Positions 60,101 to 64,000 of a DNA stretch of 64,000 nt are shown here, piece by piece. Each line of letters opens with the position of its first letter. Positions within the stretch are counted from its first letter, which is position 1. Source of the stretch: Pseudoips prasinana (lineage: Eukaryota > Arthropoda > Insecta > Lepidoptera > Nolidae); the NCBI GenBank assembly GCA_951640165.1, contig OX621237.1:17422001-17486000 (forward strand). Reading direction: 5' to 3'. The notes beneath the pieces are model-generated. The model did no database searches and had not been told where the DNA came from. It saw nothing but the letters and a program-made list of their open reading frames with translations. Position numbers and translations under genes: made by a program.

Positions 60101-63100
60101 TCTTGCTATTATAATAACTCGATACGACATAGTTTCTGCACATTTTAGCTCTTATCATTTCTACTACGCATTACATATAATTGCCATATTAATAAATAAA
60201 TAATATCCTGGGACATTATTCACACACGGCCATCCCAAACTAATCATAGCTTGTACTATTCTACAGTACAAGCTCTGCTTAGTTTGAAATTCACCATAAC
60301 TGATATATTACTTGTACTACTTTTCTTTTGTAAATACACACTTATATAGATAATTACAATCAGACTCAGGACAAACAGACAAACATGTTAATGCACACAA
60401 ATATCTGTCCTGGTTGGGAATCGAACCCACGACCTGCGGCGTGAAAGGCAAGCATTTACCAACCACGCCAAGCGACCCTTCTATGAAAACAAATTAGCTC
60501 ATGCATTAGAAAGTTTCACTCATATTGCCAGCAATTGGCATAATTACTAAAACTCCGTAAAAGAAAATCTTCGATTGTCACTTAATTACGGTTGTATAGA
60601 GCATCATTTACACTAGAGTCATAATTTCACCGTAATACGACCCTTCATGCATGGGAACGGTAGCCATAAACATTTTTTATTCGTATTTTTTTAATAGTAA
60701 GTAGTATTATAATGTTTTCCAAAATTCAAAATATAAACAAAACTGAGGGTATGTAAAACTTTTTTCTTACCAAGGAGTTTTCTGTGCAGCGACAAACAAG
60801 TTTTGGCCACATCCGCCAAGACGTTTCACGGTGTTCTCCCGTATATCATTGTGTTTTAAGAATATACACTGTTCCGCGTATCTTTGCGCTTGTTGAGCTG
60901 CCTCAGAATGCCACGACTGAAAGAACATGAATACATTTATTATTAATGGATAGTTTTTCCGCTTATCCACTAATTGTCATTTAACAGGTATTGTAGTGGG
61001 ACAGTAGACATTTTCAACATGAAACCAAATGCACTGCGTAAAATTATATTTGAAATAGTTTCATACATGAAAAATATCTAATAATTATTATTTTAATTTA
61101 GTTCTTTTGTCATATTTATAACTATTATTTATTGTTTATCTTGTTTATTTATCATTTTAATAGAAGTATTTGTATTATAATATGTTAGAATAATATACAT
61201 TAAGTTACTACCTATAGAGGATACCTATCTAAAAAAGTGGTATTTGCCTATAATTAGATGCGCAATTAGAATTAAATTTTATTGTATACTAGCTGAACGT
61301 GAAATCTGTACGTGAAATATTGTAGCTTCTGTTGGTGAACGTAATAAATTAAAATAAAAATAAATTATTGTAGCTAAGTACCATAAAAAGTAACAGTCTC
61401 GGATATCTATCCTCCAATGCTTCTAATTTAATCTCATTATGACTTTAATATTGATTTAGCTGATACAAGACAGGTACACGTAGAAAACCCATTCCCCGTA
61501 TTCCAATAATAGTCTTTGATGTGTAGTTGATGTAAAGTATCGCAGTAAATCTCGATTCAGTATGTATGTTACACAGTTTTATAAACAATTGATTCTCAAG
61601 GCTCAATTGAAACGTACACTAACCTCATCAAATCGCAGATACGTACCAATAACAACATATTTGACGCAGTCGGACGAACTTTAGTGCGGAAGAAGTTACT
61701 GTAGAGAACAATTTTTTTCCGAACCACGGACCGTTGAGGACTCAACGCATTGTCAGGTATTAAAGTTGATGGATATAACTCTGTAATATAGAATGGATCA
61801 TAAAATTCGTCGTATAATTTGGCATAAGGAAATGATCAATTTTTTAAAAGAATTTTACCAACGATCAAAAAGGCCTATTCTGAAAAACTTCAAAGTTAAT
61901 TAACTGATCAGCATCATGTCAGCTGAAAGATGTTGAATGCTGAATAAAACCTCCTTCGAGAATGTGTGGATTTGGTATTATAATAGCCACGCTTGGCGGA
62001 TGGATTGGTAGTCGCAGAGACACGGTGCTGCGCGTTCTGGTACACACGGCTACATATCAAGCTATACATTTCCAATATAAGCTGACCTGCCATTGTATGG
62101 AAATCCTATACAATGCGAGATCAGCTTATACTGGAAATGTATAGCTTGATGTGTAACCGTGTGTACGTATTACCTCGGGATGACTGTACGCCCCCTTTTA
62201 GCATGATATTCATTATCACAGAGTATGTTAACTAAACATACCATCAAAAATAAAATTTGTTAATTATCTTTTTCTTATTTATTAAACTTCGACATAAAAA
62301 AGTGTGAAAACTAATGATAGTCTTAATGTCGTATCATAATGTAGATTTTTTGCAGTTAATATTGAGATGGCTATGTTTTATGACAATCTGTTTAACTGAT
62401 ACTAATAAAGAAATGGTATTAGTTTTAAAACAAGTCGAGTATCTGTATGTCTGTTTCTTATCTTCCCGTCTGATAGTCCAATGTTTCTTAGATCTATTTA
62501 TTTAAAGTTATTCTATGCCGATATTATAAATAATGTTTTACTCAAGTCCGGTGTTATTGCCTGTAAGTGTTTTGAGGAACAATATTAAAGCACTTAGTTA
62601 GAACTCAACTCAGTGTTAAGGTTCAAACTGAATATATTTAGATTTACGAAAGAATTTCTTAAAAGTAAAGGTAAGCATAATCACGACTATCATCTCATTA
62701 TATTTGTTCTCTTTCAATCTGATCTAATTTTGACATGAGAATTGCATTTCGGCCATTCAAGTCATCTCGCTAGAACATTTAATGGAGCACAAGTATAGTT
62801 ACTGCTCGCCAAACGAGATTATTGTATGGAGCACAAGTATAGTTACTGCTCGCCAAACGAGATTATTATATTGGTGTGGAAACATACAAATACCATTTAC
62901 TACTAATTAAGAAACAAACGTAATAAAATATTTAATATTAATTTGTAGGTAAAATATAACACAAAATTACCAAATATCTAAACATTATAGTATGAAGATG
63001 TCTGAAAGTTATATCAAAATCAAAATCGCTCCAAATTCTTTAGAGTGCATAGGGAACATACTTTAGAGTTAAATCCAAATAGAAGTTTTAAGATAGCATC

Positions 63101-63380
63101 ATGGACATTTTGCCGGGACATAAATAGCGTCTATGTAATTGTGGTAAAAAACTATCCGTGTGTCAAATTTTATCAAAATCCGTTCAGCCGTTTAAGCGTG
63201 AACCAGTAACAAACATATAATTTGTTTCATTTATAGTATAGGTAAGATAATCAAGATAATTTAAAAAAATGCATAATACTCACGTCTGTTAGTCCATGTC
63301 GAGTTATAATAAGTTTCTAGTTCTAAAACTGTACTCAGTATAACTACCACTTGAATCCAGATTGCACATCGTATGAACAT
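50967..63380 (-). CDS. cysteine-rich secretory protein (CRISP/CAP superfamily), complete
   Basis: A predicted secreted protein of 267 residues. Coding exons on the - strand are 63380-63284, 61780-61647, 60916-60771, 55597-55403 and 51198-50967; all junctions are GT..AG, phases agree and the sum is 804 bases. Residues 1-20 form a hydrophobic signal peptide (VVVILSTVL). The CAP domain follows, with RPTASNMLLL, CGQNLF, the CAP1 signature GHYTQMVWATS and the CAP2 signature YVCHYCPGGN. The C-terminal Cys-rich part (CEDCPHHC, SLCTNTC, SNCNAL, CNATCHC) has the spacing of the CRISP ion-channel-regulator-like domain, unusual for insect CAP proteins, which mostly end after the hinge. Two of the four residues that line the CAP cavity are changed: Ser in place of the HNxxR His and Gln for Glu in CGQNL. 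The function in moths is unknown; family members act in reproduction, immunity or venom. Confidence 0.92.
51345..51640 (-). mobile_element. SINE family c
   Basis: On + it has ccgggatttgaacccaggac near the head and gatccggtgggactagcgac in the body, the inverse of 12118-12490. It lies 150 bp from CRISP exon 5, in intron 4. Confidence 0.75.
51860..52095 (-). mobile_element. SINE family d
   Basis: The tail has gatcccaaagtaggcagagc; the head on + is tgggtggggaacgaacctat and tcagggtcactaatcgctac. Confidence 0.75.
52217..52412 (+). mobile_element. SINE family b, full-length
   Basis: It starts gcacgtgtggcgcagcggct with gcgggttcgagtcccgcgcc and ends ctgcgacacagggattagac, nearly the same as 22892-23085. 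Confidence 0.85.
52698..52740. repeat. perfect 14-bp hairpin
   Basis: CAAACAAAGCTCAT and its complement flank a 15-base loop. Confidence 0.8.
52960..53300 (+). mobile_element. LINE 3' fragment and adjoining repeat
   Basis: It has tggtagagaatgtcttcggc, gttaagcccacctctgaaga and aaaagtttaaaataaa, a LINE 3' end. 53215-53290 has an inverse B-box-like gagattcgaacccc. Confidence 0.4.
53405..53690 (-). mobile_element. SINE family a
   Basis: The head on + is gtgggaagcgaacccacgac and accacgccaactggcccgtc; the tail starts ataatatcctaatatgtaaa. Confidence 0.78.
54314..54440. mobile_element. MITE family A, copy 4
   Basis: Left end TGACGCCAACACATCCAGCT and right end TGTGCTGGCGTCTG; the flanking TA is no longer exact. 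Confidence 0.8.
54485..54800 (+). mobile_element. 5S rRNA-derived SINE (SINE3-like), copy 1
   Basis: The interval 54575-54640 has atcggcgaggtcaagcaact and cgatcagtccatagatgggt, matching the internal control region of animal 5S rRNA. A non-5S body (gggcggcttgaacaaacccg) follows, shared with 58830-59030. Confidence 0.65.
54827..55006 (+). mobile_element. short Helitron, copy 3
   Basis: It has ataatattataaaggcgaaa through gaccgtgggacacagctat-type end. The terminal CTAG is mutated to CTAT. Confidence 0.6.
55020..55360 (+). mobile_element. SINE family c, decayed
   Basis: The motifs gttcaaccgtacataatgag, aaaagtgcccttgtggatgc and actgaccgccatggccgata align with 12118-12490. Confidence 0.6.
55403..55597 (-). 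CDS. CRISP exon 4: CAP1 and CAP2 signatures
   Basis: 195 bp; acceptor gtattccag, donor ccagg|gtgagc. It encodes FFAIKTWFIEYQNF, GHYTQMVW and YNYVCHYCPG. Confidence 0.93.
55687..55747. repeat. imperfect 29-bp hairpin adjoining a MITE
   Basis: ATTTAGTTTTTGTGGC and the rest of the arm pair with 55719-55747 with three mismatches around loop taat. It abuts MITE A copy 5. Confidence 0.75.
55751..55886. mobile_element. MITE family A, copy 5
   Basis: Ends CAGACGCCAGCACATCCAG and its inverse, with TA inside GTAC on both sides, 136 bp. Confidence 0.85.
55965..56230 (-). mobile_element. SINE family d
   Basis: The tail has gggacaaataacacactgcc and the head, on +, gatccaacccatgacctctg and ggtcactaaccactagacta. 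An intact reference for the split copy at 15655-17365. Confidence 0.75.
58830..59030 (+). mobile_element. 5S rRNA-derived SINE (SINE3-like), copy 2
   Basis: It has gatcggcgaggtcaagcaac, then ggctcgcggtcagtccatag and atgggtgaccgc, close to 5S rRNA boxes A and C, followed by the same body as copy 1 (gccatgtcagacgcccactg). Confidence 0.7.
59085..59535 (+). mobile_element. SINE family a split by a Helitron
   Basis: The head is ttggtcagcgtggtgggtaa with gtgggttcgattcccaccca, and the tail continues after the Helitron at 59430 (tgtaatatatcagttatcag) to ataatgtcccaggatattat. Confidence 0.82.
59250..59429 (+). mobile_element. short Helitron, copy 4, nested in a SINE
   Basis: It starts TCACCCTAATAAAGGCGAAA and ends GGCGCACAGCTAC, between A and T of the SINE, with no target duplication. 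Confidence 0.75.
59575..59990 (-). mobile_element. RTE retrotransposon C-terminal fragment
   Basis: On the - strand, across two frames, it encodes KLKWQWAGHIARRADG, PTRWTDHLVRVAGNRWMR and the typical RTE end, then the gatgatgatga 3' terminus. Frame broken. Confidence 0.85.
60200..60480 (-). mobile_element. SINE family a
   Basis: The head on + is ttgggaatcgaacccacgac and accacgccaagcgaccc; within the tail a small inverted copy (agcttgtactattctacagt) is seen. Confidence 0.8.
60771..60916 (-). CDS. CRISP exon 3: CAP domain
   Basis: 146 bp; acceptor atgttctttcag, donor ccttg|gtaaga. It encodes SWHSEAAQQAQRYAEQC and RLGGCGQNLFVA. Confidence 0.93.
61647..61780 (-). CDS. CRISP exon 2: start of CAP domain
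   Basis: 134 bp; acceptor ctatattacag, donor ttattg|gtacgt. It encodes the linker and KKIVLYSNFFRTKVRP, then TASNMLLL. The Ser of YSN takes the place of the usual CAP His. Confidence 0.9.
61905..62205 (+). repeat. interspersed repeat R, split by a MITE
   Basis: It reads catcatgtcagctgaaagat, ggatggattggtagtcgcag, cgttctgg, then after the MITE acctcgggatgactgtacgc, matching 32350-32600. Confidence 0.55.
62042..62164. mobile_element. MITE family B
   Basis: A foldback element starting CACACGGCTACATATCAAGC with arms of about 58 bp and a 9-base centre. TA within GTAC flanks both ends, as in MITE family A, but the body differs. Confidence 0.8.
62782..62868 (+). repeat. 44-bp tandem duplication
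   Basis: ATGGAGCACAAGTATAGTTA and the following bases occur twice with period 44 and almost no difference. Confidence 0.9.
63060..63245 (-). repeat. Helitron-like repeat body
   Basis: The segment ttatcaaaatccgttcagcc and gtttaagcgtgaaccagtaa is common in lepidopteran non-autonomous Helitrons; ends are not clear. Confidence 0.4.
63284..63380 (-). CDS. CRISP exon 1: signal peptide
   Basis: ATG at 63380 preceded by an acceptor-like gatttgtag|c, suggesting a non-coding exon upstream. It encodes MFIRCAIWIQVVVILSTVL, a signal peptide, then ELETYYNSTWTNR. Donor acagac|gtgagt. Confidence 0.88.
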
Positions 63381-63489
63381 GCTACAAATCAATTAAGCCA
63401 TGGTTAATCTTAACATACAATAAGTATTAAATAAGAATAGGAAACGCTGCCGAACTAAAATCTAAACATATACTATTTAAACTATAAAT

Positions 63490-63790
63490 ACTGATAAAAA
63501 AAAGCCGGAGAAGAGCGAGTCAGAGTCGCGCACTGAGGGTTTCGAACTCCTTGAAGGTATGTAAATATTTCATCTATTACGATACAAATTTACGATGACC
63601 GTGTTTTCCATTTTCGCATGACTTTTTGTCAAATTTCATTCATAGTTCTAAGACACCGCGATGTATATGTGTAAACACTATTTTGACAATCGGAAGGCTG
63701 CGTCGTAAACGGCCGAATTCTCGATTGAGTTGACTTAGAAATTTCTGGGAATAATGGTGTTGGTAGACAGACAACCACATAGGCGGTTAA
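63490..63790 (-). repeat. interspersed repeat of the cgagtcggactcg type
   Basis: It starts aaaaaaagccggagaagagc with gagtcagagtcgcgcactga, relatives of the repeat at 28295-28980. Confidence 0.45.
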
Positions 63791-63889
63791 TGAAGTGATT
63801 ATATTAACTTGCCAGAGTCTTGTTAGAGATTTTTAAGCAGTCCAGTAGGTCTCTGACATGCCTTAGTAAGAATTGTCTTATGACTACAA

Positions 63890-64000
63890 CTGGGACCATT
63901 TATTAGTGCACCACCCGAAGCCCAGAGACGCTCAGAAATTTAGCCACTAAGGCGGGCCCATCTACAGTCTGACCCCGCACCGAGGTGCTTAACCTCTCCA
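63890..64000 (-). mobile_element. 5S rRNA-derived SINE, copy 3 (cut by window end)
   Basis: On the - strand it reads aggttaagcacctcggtgcg and gtcagactgtagatgggccc, then aatttctgagcgtctc, matching the 5S-derived copies at 54485 and 58830. Confidence 0.55.

Larger units (their letters stand above)
56231..60770 (-). other. CRISP intron 3, right-hand part
   Basis: 56231-58829 is AT-rich with no repeat or exon I can name. Repeats follow at 58830-60480. Confidence 0.5.
61781..63283 (-). other. CRISP intron 1
   Basis: It contains repeat R with a nested MITE (61905-62205), a 44-bp tandem duplication (62782-62868) and Helitron-like sequence at 63060-63245. 62210-62780 shows nothing identifiable. Confidence 0.5.

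Overview
This window looks like nuclear DNA of a moth or butterfly (Lepidoptera). It is AT-rich, its exons are short and lie between long introns bounded by GT..AG, and it is packed with repeat types common in lepidopteran genomes: RTE- and jockey/CR1-like LINEs, several tRNA-derived SINEs, short Helitrons and foldback MITEs. No prokaryotic gene organisation, CRISPR array, rRNA gene or free-standing tRNA gene was seen; every tRNA-like stretch belongs to a SINE.

Three host genes could be assembled by hand from splice sites, reading phase and protein motifs. (1) The last three coding exons of Lim3, a LIM-homeobox transcription factor of the LHX3/LHX4 type, lie on the + strand at 4560-7268; its LIM domains and most of its homeodomain must lie to the left of the window. 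(2) A complete PHLPP gene (RA-like region, PH domain, leucine-rich repeats, PP2C-like phosphatase) lies on the - strand from 46542 to 8705. Its seven exons sum to 3699 bases, exactly 1233 codons with the stop. Lim3 and PHLPP are tail-to-tail, with stop codons about 1.4 kb apart. (3) A complete secreted CRISP/CAP protein lies on the - strand from 63380 to 50967. Its five coding exons sum to 804 bases (267 residues plus stop). A further small - strand exon at 43953-44087 is in the right phase to be an alternative PHLPP start that would skip the PH domain.

The rest is introns and intergenic DNA rich in nested transposons whose insertion history can be read from target duplications. The most striking are: a 1236-bp element whose ends begin with CACAGTG, like RAG recombination signals, with a 5-bp target duplication (Transib-like); a 1629-bp P-element-like transposon with CATG ends, an 8-bp duplication and a surviving THAP exon; a 364-bp loopless palindrome flanked by TTAA inside that P-like element; an intact 5'-truncated reverse transcriptase inserted into a SINE with a 9-bp duplication; a LINE fragment inserted into another repeat with an 11-bp duplication; and SINE-like repeats derived from 5S rRNA.

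Layout: 1-7.4 kb Lim3 3' part; 7.4-8.7 kb short intergenic gap; 8.7-46.5 kb PHLPP, with a 22.6-kb intron (18.9-41.5 kb) holding most of the transposons; 46.5-51 kb intergenic; 51-63.4 kb CRISP; 63.4-64 kb upstream of the CRISP start. All coordinates were read by eye and family assignments rest on motif recognition, without database searches.
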